Source of the DNA: JAEUIE01 sp046350055
GTDB taxonomy: Bacteria; Planctomycetota; Planctomycetia; Gemmatales; HRBIN36
Direction: 5' to 3'
Length of the DNA stretch: 64,000 bases
Assembly: GCA_046350055.1 (NCBI GenBank)
Contig: JAXMBC010000001.1
Span: 1,488,001-1,552,000, forward strand
Positions 44,812 through 52,383 of the stretch are shown here, in pieces. Made by a program: the position numbers and the translations under genes. The notes under the pieces were generated by a model. It was not told where the DNA came from, did not search any database, and saw only the letters and a list, made by a program, of their open reading frames with translations. How positions within the stretch are numbered: position 1 is the stretch's first letter; every line of letters begins with the position of its first letter.

Positions 44812-47526
44812 ATGCTCATGCGTTGCTGCCTCCTTCTATTGCTACTCACGCTGCCCCTCCGGGCTGACGACCCGCCTCGTGCCGCACAAGCTCCCGATAC
44901 GCCCAGTGGCCTCGTCGTGGCCCAGCAGATGCTGCAGCAGAAGCAGGCACAAGCGGAAGCCAAGCGCACTGCCGCCCGGCTCGATGCCATGCTCCGCGTG
45001 CTCGCCTACCACCAGCTCGATGACCATGCTGTGCAGAAGATCATGAACGAAGCGGTGGGCACCCTCAAGGGGCTGACCAACCAGCAGATGACCGAGATCC
45101 TCAAGAACTTCGACACGGCATCCCAGTCCAGGACCCTGGCCGAGATGGACAAGCAGCTCGACCAGGCTCAGGACAAGCACCGGGTGGTACTCGATCAGCT
45201 TCGCACGCTGCTCGCACGCTTCGAAATGATGCGGAACCTCGACCAGGCTGCCATGCGGGTGGACAAGCTCGCCTTCGAAGAGCGATCGCTCCGGGAACGG
45301 ATGGTGCAGGCCGATCAGCTTCGCCGGCAGCAGGCCAACCAGAAACGGGGGATGCGTCCCGAGTCACCTCAGCAGTTGGCCCTCAAGCAGGAAGACATCG
45401 CCCGCGAGAGCAAAGCCATTCTGCAGAAACTGGACGAACTCAAGCATGAACTGCCGGATGAACTGAAGCCCCGTCTCGACAAGGTCTCCTCCATCGTCAG
45501 CGAACGCAAGATGCTCGAGACGATGACCCAGTCTGCCAATCACTTGCGTTACCGCAACCAGCGTGAAGCAGAAGACGGCCTGATCCAGGCACAGAATGAT
45601 CTGGAACGGGTGGCCCGCACCCTGCGGATGCCATCTGACAAGCTCGGCATGCTGCAGGAAGCCCGCGACCGCGTCGCCACGCTGGTGCAGCAGCAGACCC
45701 AGGCTCGTGATGAAGTGGTCGCCAGTCTGGACCCGCGACAGAAAGACGCCCTCAAGGAGAAGAACCAGGAACGGGAACATCTCGCGGCCCGGCAATCTGC
45801 TAAACAGGCTGAGGTGATGGTTCAGACCAAAGATGTCAGGGAACTGCTCACCGAGGTGGGCAAACCTGCTGCCGACACCTTGCAGCAATCGCTGGGTCAC
45901 ATGCAGGAGGCGAAGGATAACCTGCGTGAGAACCGGGCCAGCAAGGCCAAGACACCGCAGACCAGCGCCATCGAAAAGCTCACGAAGGCCCAGCAGCAAC
46001 TGGATGAACTGGTGGCTGCCGAAGAAAAACTCCAGCGCGATCCCCTGGAAGGACTGAAGCGGGCCATCGATCAGCTCGACAAGATCATTGCTGATCAACA
46101 GCAACTCAAGAACCGCACCCAGGAAGCAACGGTCACGAAGAAGACCGAGCAGCTGAAGCCGATGGCGACGAAGCAGCAGTACCTGGCCGAGAAGACTGAA
46201 GGTGTCGTGGCCAAGCCCCTGGCCGCCAGGAACGAAACCAAGGCCCTGATTCAGCAGGCAGCCGAAGGCATGCACGCTGCTTCGGAACAGTTGCACGTGG
46301 AAAAGGGGGAAGTAGCGCTGGGCCAGCAGTCCAAAGCCCTGCAAGACCTGGCCATGGCCAAGGCTGCTCTTGAAGCTGAGGCGAAAGCGATGGAGAAACG
46401 CCGGGAGGAGATCGCTGCCCTCGAGAAGGCTCTCCAGCAAATCGACGAGCTCATCCAGCAGGAAACCACCATCCACGAGACTGCCCAGAAGCTCAGCAAG
46501 GATGACAAATCGGCTGCACGTACCCAGGCCAGCACGCAACTCTCCACGCAGCAGGGCAAGACCAAAGAAGCCACATCAACACTGGCGAAGGAACTGCAGA
46601 AGCCTTCAGCCGATGCAGCCAAGGCGCTGACTGGTGCGGCCGAGAAGATGACCGCAGTCCAACAATCGCTACAGAGCGAGAAGCATGGCGAAGCTGTGAT
46701 CGCTGCCAAGGCTGCACTGGACCTGCTCGAGCAGGCGAAGGAGAAGGCCAACAATGCACTGGCTGAGAAACAGGCCGAAGAAGCAGCTGCCGAGGCCATG
46801 CAGAACCCTGACAAGGTGAACCCCGCCGAAGCAGCTATCCATGTCGCCAAAGCACTCATGGAAGCACAGGAAGCCGCCAAGCAGGCTGCCCAGGCCGACA
46901 AGGACCCGGGCAAATCGCAGCAGGCCATGAAGCAATCCGAAGACGCTACCAAGTCGGCCCAGGCTGCGGTCGATCAGGCCAAAGCCATGTCGCCATCGAA
47001 CATACAAAAGCCTCTCGCCCAATCGCGACAGGACCTGAAAGACGCGCAGCAAAAGCTCAATCAACAAGCACCCAAAGCTGCCCAGCAGAAGCAGGAGCAG
47101 GCTGCCAAGGAACTGCAGAAGTCGCTCCAGAGCCTGCAGCAGACCATGCAAGCCATGGAGAAGATGCAAGGCAACGAGCAGAACCAGGAAGGCAAGCCCC
47201 AGCAGGGCAAGGAAGGCGAGCAGGGCAAGCAGCAAGGCAAACAGCAACAGCAGAACGCCGACGGCAAGAGCGACAAGTCCGCCCAGGGCGACAGCAAAGA
47301 CAAGCAGGCTGGCGACCCTTCCCAGAACGGCGAACGCGATGGCAACGCCAAAGCCGAGAAGGCTGATGTCAACGGGAAGAGCACCTTCGTCAACCTCCCC
47401 GCCCGTCAGCGTGAACTGATCAAGCAAGCCCTCGGCGACAATCTCCCTCCGGAACACGCCGCCCAGATCCAGCGCTACTACGAAAGCATCGCTGCGGGAA
47501 AGGCAGCGGGGGAGAAAAAGAAGTAG
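44812..47526 (+). CDS. large exported coiled-coil protein, Ala/Gln/Lys-rich
   Basis: A 904-residue protein with a signal peptide (MLMRCCLLLLLLTLPLRAD). Nearly all of the rest is predicted coiled coil of Ala, Gln, Glu and Lys. A Gly/Gln/Lys-rich tract (roughly residues 780-840) precedes the C-terminal block FVNLPARQRELIKQALGDNLPPEHAAQIQRYYESI (read in two parts here: LPARQRELIKQALGDN and LPPEHAAQIQRYYES). This block is familiar to me from planctomycete MoxR/VWA-linked proteins. The start could be 44818. It is followed by a squalene-cyclase-repeat gene, an association I have seen in related genomes. Confidence 0.75.
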   Translation: MLMRCCLLLLLLTLPLRADDPPRAAQAPDTPSGLVVAQQMLQQKQAQAEAKRTAARLDAMLRVLAYHQLDDHAVQKIMNEAVGTLKGLTNQQMTEILKNFDTASQSRTLAEMDKQLDQAQDKHRVVLDQLRTLLARFEMMRNLDQAAMRVDKLAFEERSLRERMVQADQLRRQQANQKRGMRPESPQQLALKQEDIARESKAILQKLDELKHELPDELKPRLDKVSSIVSERKMLETMTQSANHLRYRNQREAEDGLIQAQNDLERVARTLRMPSDKLGMLQEARDRVATLVQQQTQARDEVVASLDPRQKDALKEKNQEREHLAARQSAKQAEVMVQTKDVRELLTEVGKPAADTLQQSLGHMQEAKDNLRENRASKAKTPQTSAIEKLTKAQQQLDELVAAEEKLQRDPLEGLKRAIDQLDKIIADQQQLKNRTQEATVTKKTEQLKPMATKQQYLAEKTEGVVAKPLAARNETKALIQQAAEGMHAASEQLHVEKGEVALGQQSKALQDLAMAKAALEAEAKAMEKRREEIAALEKALQQIDELIQQETTIHETAQKLSKDDKSAARTQASTQLSTQQGKTKEATSTLAKELQKPSADAAKALTGAAEKMTAVQQSLQSEKHGEAVIAAKAALDLLEQAKEKANNALAEKQAEEAAAEAMQNPDKVNPAEAAIHVAKALMEAQEAAKQAAQADKDPGKSQQAMKQSEDATKSAQAAVDQAKAMSPSNIQKPLAQSRQDLKDAQQKLNQQAPKAAQQKQEQAAKELQKSLQSLQQTMQAMEKMQGNEQNQEGKPQQGKEGEQGKQQGKQQQQNADGKSDKSAQGDSKDKQAGDPSQNGERDGNAKAEKADVNGKSTFVNLPARQRELIKQALGDNLPPEHAAQIQRYYESIAAGKAAGEKKK

Positions 47527-47532
47527 TGGTCT

Positions 47533-47561
47533 GGTTCTCCCCCTTCGTAAGGGGGAGAACC
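47533..47561. repeat. 13-bp stem palindrome
   Basis: GGTTCTCCCCCTT and AAGGGGGAGAACC form a perfect stem around CGT, between the coiled-coil gene and the cyclase-repeat gene. No T-run follows. Its core resembles 39937-39957. Confidence 0.7.
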
Positions 47562-47575
47562 ATACGAGACAACGC

Positions 47576-48607
47576 ATGACATACCTACGCATTCTCCTAA
47601 CGTTCTTGTTCGCCTCCCTCCCCGCTCTCGCTATGCAAGGCGAGAAGGATGCTGGTGTCAAGCTTACCCCGGCGGGCAAGCTTGCCTGCAAGAAGGCCCT
47701 CGTCTGGCTTGCCTCTCAGCAGAACCCCGATGGCTCGTGGAGCGAATCACGCTATCCCCATAACACCGCCATCACTGCCTTCGCTCTGCTCGCCTTCATG
47801 TCGCAAGGTCATGTGCCGGGGCAGGGAGAGTACGGCCCCATCGTGGCGAAAGGAGCCAAGTTCCTGACCAGCTCCCAGCGGGCCGAGGGTGATGGCTACC
47901 TCGTCGGTCGCGGCGGAAACATGTACTGCCATGGCATGGCGACCCTCGCTCTCGCTGAACTCTATGGCATGACTCATGATGATGAACTGAAAGCAACTCT
48001 CGACAAGGCACTCGACCTCATCATCCGCTGTCAAAGCCCGCAGGGTGGCTGGCGGTATGACCCCAATCCACACGATGCGGACATCTCTGCGACGATCATG
48101 CAGGTGATGGCACTGCGGGCCGCCAAGAACGGCGGGCTGAACGTGCCTGACGTGGTGATGACCCGGGCTCTGCAGTACGTGGATGCCTGCCGCGACCCGG
48201 CCAGCGGAGGCTACAACTATCAACCCGGGCAGAAGCACCCCGGCTTTGCCCGCACTGCCGCCGGTGCCTGCATCCTGCAGCTCTGTGGCAAGTACGATCA
48301 CGAACACGTGACGAAGGCCATCGAGTATCTGCAGAAGGATACCAACAAGGAGAAACGCTTTCGGGCCCGGGAATACTTCTGGTACGGCCACTACTATGCC
48401 GCCCACGCCATGCACATCGTCGGCGGAGAAGCCTGGAAGACATGGTACAACGACATCAGTGGTATCCTGTTGCCTCGACAATCCGAGAACGGCGCCTGGG
48501 AATCGCAGGACCTCGAAGGCAACCCGCCAGGGCCAGTCTATCAGACGAGCATCGCCGTGATCATTCTCTCGACCCCGCTGAGCTACCTGCCGATCTATCA
48601 GCGATAG
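47576..48607 (+). CDS. prenyltransferase/squalene-oxidase repeat protein
   Basis: A 343-residue exported protein (leader ILLTFLFASLPALAM) built of alpha-alpha barrel repeats. QQNPDGSWSES, CQSPQGGWRYDP and RDPASGGYNYQPG are QW-like repeats of terpene cyclase/prenyltransferase families. It lacks the DXDD motif of squalene-hopene cyclase, so catalysis is unlikely; related planctomycete proteins are of unknown function. It is probably co-transcribed with the upstream coiled-coil gene. Confidence 0.85.
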   Translation: MTYLRILLTFLFASLPALAMQGEKDAGVKLTPAGKLACKKALVWLASQQNPDGSWSESRYPHNTAITAFALLAFMSQGHVPGQGEYGPIVAKGAKFLTSSQRAEGDGYLVGRGGNMYCHGMATLALAELYGMTHDDELKATLDKALDLIIRCQSPQGGWRYDPNPHDADISATIMQVMALRAAKNGGLNVPDVVMTRALQYVDACRDPASGGYNYQPGQKHPGFARTAAGACILQLCGKYDHEHVTKAIEYLQKDTNKEKRFRAREYFWYGHYYAAHAMHIVGGEAWKTWYNDISGILLPRQSENGAWESQDLEGNPPGPVYQTSIAVIILSTPLSYLPIYQR

Positions 48608-48624
48608 CAACTTACCTGGAGGCC

Positions 48625-49143
48625 ATGATGCACACATTCATGCTGATGGTAACCGCATTGTTGATGGTAGGTCATAGTGCTGGAAGCAAGACTAGAATTG
48701 GTGAGGAGATGCTCATCGATCAGGCCTTCAAGCAAGCCGATGTAGTTGTAATTGCATTTGCCAACGCGCATCGTGATGCGAAACCAGGTGAAATGAAACC
48801 ACCCCAGGATGTAGAAAAGTATCTCGCTGGGGTAATCACGACATTTGAAATCATGCAGGTAGTGAAAGGCAATGAACCACGTAAGACGATTGAGTTGGTG
48901 CATTTCAAATTCGCAATAAATGGTCAAAGGCTCGCCCATAGCCCACCAAGCCTGGTTCGGTTCAAGATACGTCCCAAACCGAAGGAAAAGGAAGGCGAGT
49001 TGACCATAACCATTGTGGGCAATAGTGGTCCCGAGTTCTACATGCTGTTTCTCAAGAAGCGCGCGGATGGCAAGTATGAACCAGTCAGCGGTCAGATCGA
49101 TCCCGTTGATTCGGTCAAGATGATGAGTAATTACCGCGAATAA
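48625..49143 (+). CDS. small exported hypothetical protein
   Basis: I start at ATG 48625, after TGGAGG (an in-frame ATG at 48628 is the alternative). The 172-residue product has a leader (MMHTFMLMVTALLMVGHSA). No domain is recognised. It lies 17 bases after the cyclase-repeat gene. Confidence 0.65.
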   Translation: MMHTFMLMVTALLMVGHSAGSKTRIGEEMLIDQAFKQADVVVIAFANAHRDAKPGEMKPPQDVEKYLAGVITTFEIMQVVKGNEPRKTIELVHFKFAINGQRLAHSPPSLVRFKIRPKPKEKEGELTITIVGNSGPEFYMLFLKKRADGKYEPVSGQIDPVDSVKMMSNYRE

Positions 49144-49161
49144 TAGGTTGATGGTGCAACG

Positions 49162-49623
49162 CTATTCCCCCCGCACCACATCCCCGCAGCGGATCGTGCC
49201 GCCTTCGAGGATCTGTGCCCGCAGACCACCGCGGTGCTTCAGTCCATCGACATCCTTGCCGGTGAGCTTCTTAAGGTGTCCGCACGGTTCACACAGGCGG
49301 ATGCCTTGCAGCACCACGCTGCCTACCTTGAAGCGTTTGCCTACCAGGTGATTGAGCGGCACCCCGACCGTCGTCACATTACGCCGCGATTCGCCACTCG
49401 CCAGGCTGATGCCATACTCCCGTTCGAATCCTTCGAGAGCTTCCTGTTCGATGAGGGTGATCTCCCGATCCGGCCCCTTCTTCTTGGAGAAGGAACCGGT
49501 GCCGGCGTGATAGCGGTCACCGACAAGCCCGAGACCTGCTTGTGCCTGGGCCTCCTGCACCGAACGCAGTTCGACCCCGGAATCCCCGATATGGATCGTC
49601 TTCACCATACCTTGCCAGCTCAT
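49162..49623 (-). CDS. MOSC domain protein
   Basis: From the ATG at 49623 (MSWQGMVKTIHIG) this is a 153-residue standalone MOSC domain, the C-terminal module of molybdenum-cofactor sulfurases. The conserved cysteine lies in GIRLCEPCGHLKKLTG, preceded by RRNVTTVGVPLNHLVG. Standalone members (YiiM-like) reduce N-hydroxylated compounds or carry sulfur. The start overlaps no gene but is 16 bases from a heptad array. Confidence 0.87.
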   Translation of the reverse strand: MSWQGMVKTIHIGDSGVELRSVQEAQAQAGLGLVGDRYHAGTGSFSKKKGPDREITLIEQEALEGFEREYGISLASGESRRNVTTVGVPLNHLVGKRFKVGSVVLQGIRLCEPCGHLKKLTGKDVDGLKHRGGLRAQILEGGTIRCGDVVRGE

Positions 49624-49638
49624 AACGACTCTCCATCG

Positions 49639-49666
49639 TAGCACTTAGGTCTTAGCACTGAGCACT
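49639..49666. repeat. short heptad array between MOSC and glyA
   Basis: Four 7-bp units TAGCACT, TAGGTCT, TAGCACT, GAGCACT lie in tandem in the 90-base divergent gap. It is a single-arm relative of the other heptad loci. Confidence 0.6.
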
Positions 49667-49713
49667 TACTCTGCTATTGTAATCAACAGTCCCTCAACTC
49701 AAAGAGCTTCCCC

Positions 49714-50958
49714 ATGAACCCTATCCTCGATCATGATCCCGCAGTGTGGCAGGCCATTGCCGGGGAACAGCGCCGGCAACAGGAGGGGCTCGAACTTATC
49801 GCCTCGGAAAACTATACGTCCTCCGCAGTCATGGCTGCACAAGGGACCGTGCTGACAAACAAATATGCCGAGGGCTATCCCGGCCGCCGCTACTATGGTG
49901 GCTGCGAGCATGTGGACAAGGTCGAACAACTGGCCATCGATCGGGCCAAGCAGCTCTTCGGTGCCCCGTGTGCCAATGTGCAGCCTCACTCCGGCGCCCA
50001 GGCCAACATGGCTGTCTACCTCGCTGCTCTCAACCCAGGCGATACCATCATGGGGCTGGATCTCGCCCACGGTGGCCACCTGACCCACGGCATGAAGCTC
50101 AACTTCTCCGGTAAATACTTCAAGGTCGTACATTACGGCGTCGATCCACAGACTCACCGCATCAACATGGACGAAGTCGCCCGGCTGGCAAAGGAAAACA
50201 AACCCAAGCTCATCATCGCCGGCGCCAGCGCATACTCAAGACACTTCGACTTCCCCACCTTCAAGACTATCGCCAGGGAAAACGGTGCTCTGTTCATGGT
50301 GGACATGGCTCACATTGCCGGCCTCGTGGCGGCCAAGGTCCATCCCGATCCCGTGCCCTATGCAGACTTCACTACGACGACTACGCACAAGACGCTGCGG
50401 GGCCCGCGCGGTGGCATGATCCTCACCACCCCCGAGTGGGAAAAGAAGATCAACAGTGCCGTCTTCCCTGGTGTCCAGGGTGGCCCGCTGATGCATGTCA
50501 TCGCTGCCAAGGCTGTAGCCTATCACGAAGCGTTGCAGCCTGACTTCGCCATCTACGCCAGACAGGTCATCGCCAATGCCCAGGCCATGGCTGCCAAGCT
50601 GCAAAGCCATGGGTTCAAGATCATCTCCGGCGGCACCGACAATCACCTCATGCTCGTAGATGTGACCACCTACGGCGGCATGACCGGTAAGATCGCCGAG
50701 ACGACGCTGGATCATGCGGGCATCACGGTCAATAAGAACCTCATCCCCTTCGACCCCCGTCCGCCCATGGATCCCTCCGGCATCCGCATCGGCACCCCGG
50801 CCCTGACGACCCGTGGCATGAAAGAGCATGAAATGGAACGGGTAGCCGACTGGATCGCCGCCGTGCTCTCCAACCCCAACGATGCGGCACTTCTCAAGAA
50901 CATCCACAAGCAAGTACAGGAAATGGGACACCACTTCCCGGCACCAGTCTATCCTTGA
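49714..50958 (+). CDS. glyA: serine hydroxymethyltransferase
   Basis: A 414-residue PLP enzyme that interconverts serine and glycine with tetrahydrofolate and supplies one-carbon units. LELIASENYTSSAVMAAQG (seen as LIASENYTSS), the folate-site HSGAQANMAVY and the PLP lysine in TTTTHKTLRGPRGG are canonical. NKNLIPFDPRPPMDPSGIR is the C-terminal signature. Length and motifs are complete. Confidence 0.97.
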   Translation: MNPILDHDPAVWQAIAGEQRRQQEGLELIASENYTSSAVMAAQGTVLTNKYAEGYPGRRYYGGCEHVDKVEQLAIDRAKQLFGAPCANVQPHSGAQANMAVYLAALNPGDTIMGLDLAHGGHLTHGMKLNFSGKYFKVVHYGVDPQTHRINMDEVARLAKENKPKLIIAGASAYSRHFDFPTFKTIARENGALFMVDMAHIAGLVAAKVHPDPVPYADFTTTTTHKTLRGPRGGMILTTPEWEKKINSAVFPGVQGGPLMHVIAAKAVAYHEALQPDFAIYARQVIANAQAMAAKLQSHGFKIISGGTDNHLMLVDVTTYGGMTGKIAETTLDHAGITVNKNLIPFDPRPPMDPSGIRIGTPALTTRGMKEHEMERVADWIAAVLSNPNDAALLKNIHKQVQEMGHHFPAPVYP

Positions 50959-50993
50959 ATTGACCTTGGACTGTCACAGCCAAGAGTGTAGAG

Positions 50994-51020
50994 TCCACAC
51001 AGTTCATTTCTCTGTGTGGA
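50994..51020 (+). promoter_or_regulatory. hairpin covering the mscL ribosome-binding site
   Basis: TCCACACAG (50994-51002) and CTGTGTGGA (51012-51020) form a perfect 9-bp stem around a nine-base loop. The 3' arm includes GTGTGGA, most of the Shine-Dalgarno TGGAG of mscL, so the stem could mask it. A second hairpin (50965-50984, CTTGG and CCAAG arms) follows glyA. Confidence 0.5.
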
Positions 51021-51027
51021 GCTTCTC

Positions 51028-51468
51028 ATGTTGGATAAAGTCAAGGCACTGGGTGCAGGTGGAGCTGGCAAAGCCTTCTCCATGTTCGAGGAGTTCAAGG
51101 CCTTTGCCTTCAAAGGCAACCTCATTGATATGGCCATCGGCATCGTGCTGGGTGCCGCGTTTGCCAAGCTGATCGATGCCGTGGTAAAACATCTGCTGAT
51201 GCCGATCATCGGAATGCTGCCCCTGGGCAAAGGTGGCTATGAATCGTGGTCTATTCCCTTGCTGGGAGGCAGCTCGATTCCGGTTGGTCTGTTCATCGGC
51301 GAATTGATCAGCTTTGTGATCACGGCCTTCGCCCTGTTCCTCTTCTTCAAGAAGATCCTGGGGGCTATCATCAAAGCTAAGGCCGATACCCCACCACCTC
51401 CGACCAAGGATCAGGAACTGCTTATGGAGATTCGCGACCTGCTCAAGGCTCAGGCAGCTAAAAGCTAG
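51028..51468 (+). CDS. mscL: large-conductance mechanosensitive channel
   Basis: A 146-residue MscL from the ATG at 51028. FKAFAFKGNLIDMAIGIVLGAAF is the N-terminal amphipathic helix and TM1 start; VGLFIGELISFVITAFALFLFFKK is TM2. The channel relieves hypo-osmotic pressure. A GTG at 51016 lies in frame within a hairpin, so ATG 51028 is more likely. It converges on a phosphoesterase with a four-base overlap. Confidence 0.95.
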   Translation: MLDKVKALGAGGAGKAFSMFEEFKAFAFKGNLIDMAIGIVLGAAFAKLIDAVVKHLLMPIIGMLPLGKGGYESWSIPLLGGSSIPVGLFIGELISFVITAFALFLFFKKILGAIIKAKADTPPPPTKDQELLMEIRDLLKAQAAKS

Positions 51469-52265
51469 TTCAACTGCACAAACTCACGCTTGAGTTGACC
51501 ATCCGTGACCTCGCAGAGGAAATAGCCCTTCTGCGGGGTCTTGTCGTGATTGCCCCGGTGGAACGAGCAGCACTTGTTGGTAGTCAGCACTGTCGAGCCT
51601 GACTTGAGTTGCGTGTAGCCATGGTAATGGCCGGAGTAGACGGCTTGCAGGTTATACTCCTTGAAGCGCTCCAGAACCTCTTTGCCATTTTTCAGAATCA
51701 TCGGAGACATGAACAGCAGTGGAAAGTGAGTCAGCACTACCAGGGGCTTCTGTTTATCCAGCTTGGGCAGGGTGGCATCGAGCCAGATAAAAGTCTCCTT
51801 CGTTGCAGTCACGCCCTGACCTTTCTGGCCTTCACTGGTATCGAGGCAGACAAACTGCCAGCCGTTGTGGTCGAAATGGTAGTTGATGCGGCTGGGATGA
51901 AGTGCTTCGTAAGCCTGGCGGTCCGTTTGCGCTTGGTAGTCGTGATTGCCAACCACCGTGTAGTAAGGCAACTTGAGCGTCTCGAGAATCTCGCGAATCG
52001 CACCATGTTGCTGGCGGTTTCCGTGTTCCACCAGGTCGCCAGCGATCAGCACCATCTCGATGCCACCTGCGGTTGCCTTCATGGAAGCAATCATTCTGGT
52101 GAACCAGGGTTCACACATGGCGTCCAGGAAGTGCAGGTCATTCACGACGACGAAGCGGAAGTTGGCAGCGTGGCGATCCCGGGCACTAAGCACTCCGGGC
52201 CAAAGCCCCGCAGCCAGCAAGGAACTCGCGGAAGCAGCGAGCAGGCGGCGACGGGTCAGACGCAT
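51465..52265 (-). CDS. exported metallophosphoesterase
   Basis: A 266-residue calcineurin-like phosphoesterase with twin-arginine-type leader (MRLTRRRLLAASASSLLAAG). Metal motifs are VVNDLHF, LIAGDLVEHG, VVGNHDYQAQ and SGHYHGYTQL. Cyclic-nucleotide or phosphoprotein substrates are possible. The stop overlaps the mscL stop by four bases (CTAG). Confidence 0.88.
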   Translation of the reverse strand: MRLTRRRLLAASASSLLAAGLWPGVLSARDRHAANFRFVVVNDLHFLDAMCEPWFTRMIASMKATAGGIEMVLIAGDLVEHGNRQQHGAIREILETLKLPYYTVVGNHDYQAQTDRQAYEALHPSRINYHFDHNGWQFVCLDTSEGQKGQGVTATKETFIWLDATLPKLDKQKPLVVLTHFPLLFMSPMILKNGKEVLERFKEYNLQAVYSGHYHGYTQLKSGSTVLTTNKCCSFHRGNHDKTPQKGYFLCEVTDGQLKREFVQLN

Positions 52266-52366
52266 AACGGCTTACTCCAGTTGCTGGTCTCTGTCAAGTT
52301 ATCATACACCTTGGTTGAACCAAACGCGATTCTCGTTATGACAGACCACTGACCATACAACTTTCT

Positions 52367-52381
52367 TGCATCAAGGATGCA
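52367..52381 (+). promoter_or_regulatory. CsrA-like hairpin over the antiporter Shine-Dalgarno
   Basis: TGCATC-AAG-GATGCA forms a 6-bp stem with AAGGA spanning the loop and 3' arm. CAAGGATG (52372-52379) matches the CsrA consensus core, and AAGGA lies 7 bases from the ATG at 52384. Confidence 0.45.
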
Positions 52382-52383
52382 GC

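Noticed and set aside
45364..47691. Long minus-strand frames of 340-391 codons, Leu/Ala-rich
   Set aside because: Complement of the repetitive Gln/Lys/Ala codons of the coiled-coil gene, which give Leu-rich shadow frames.
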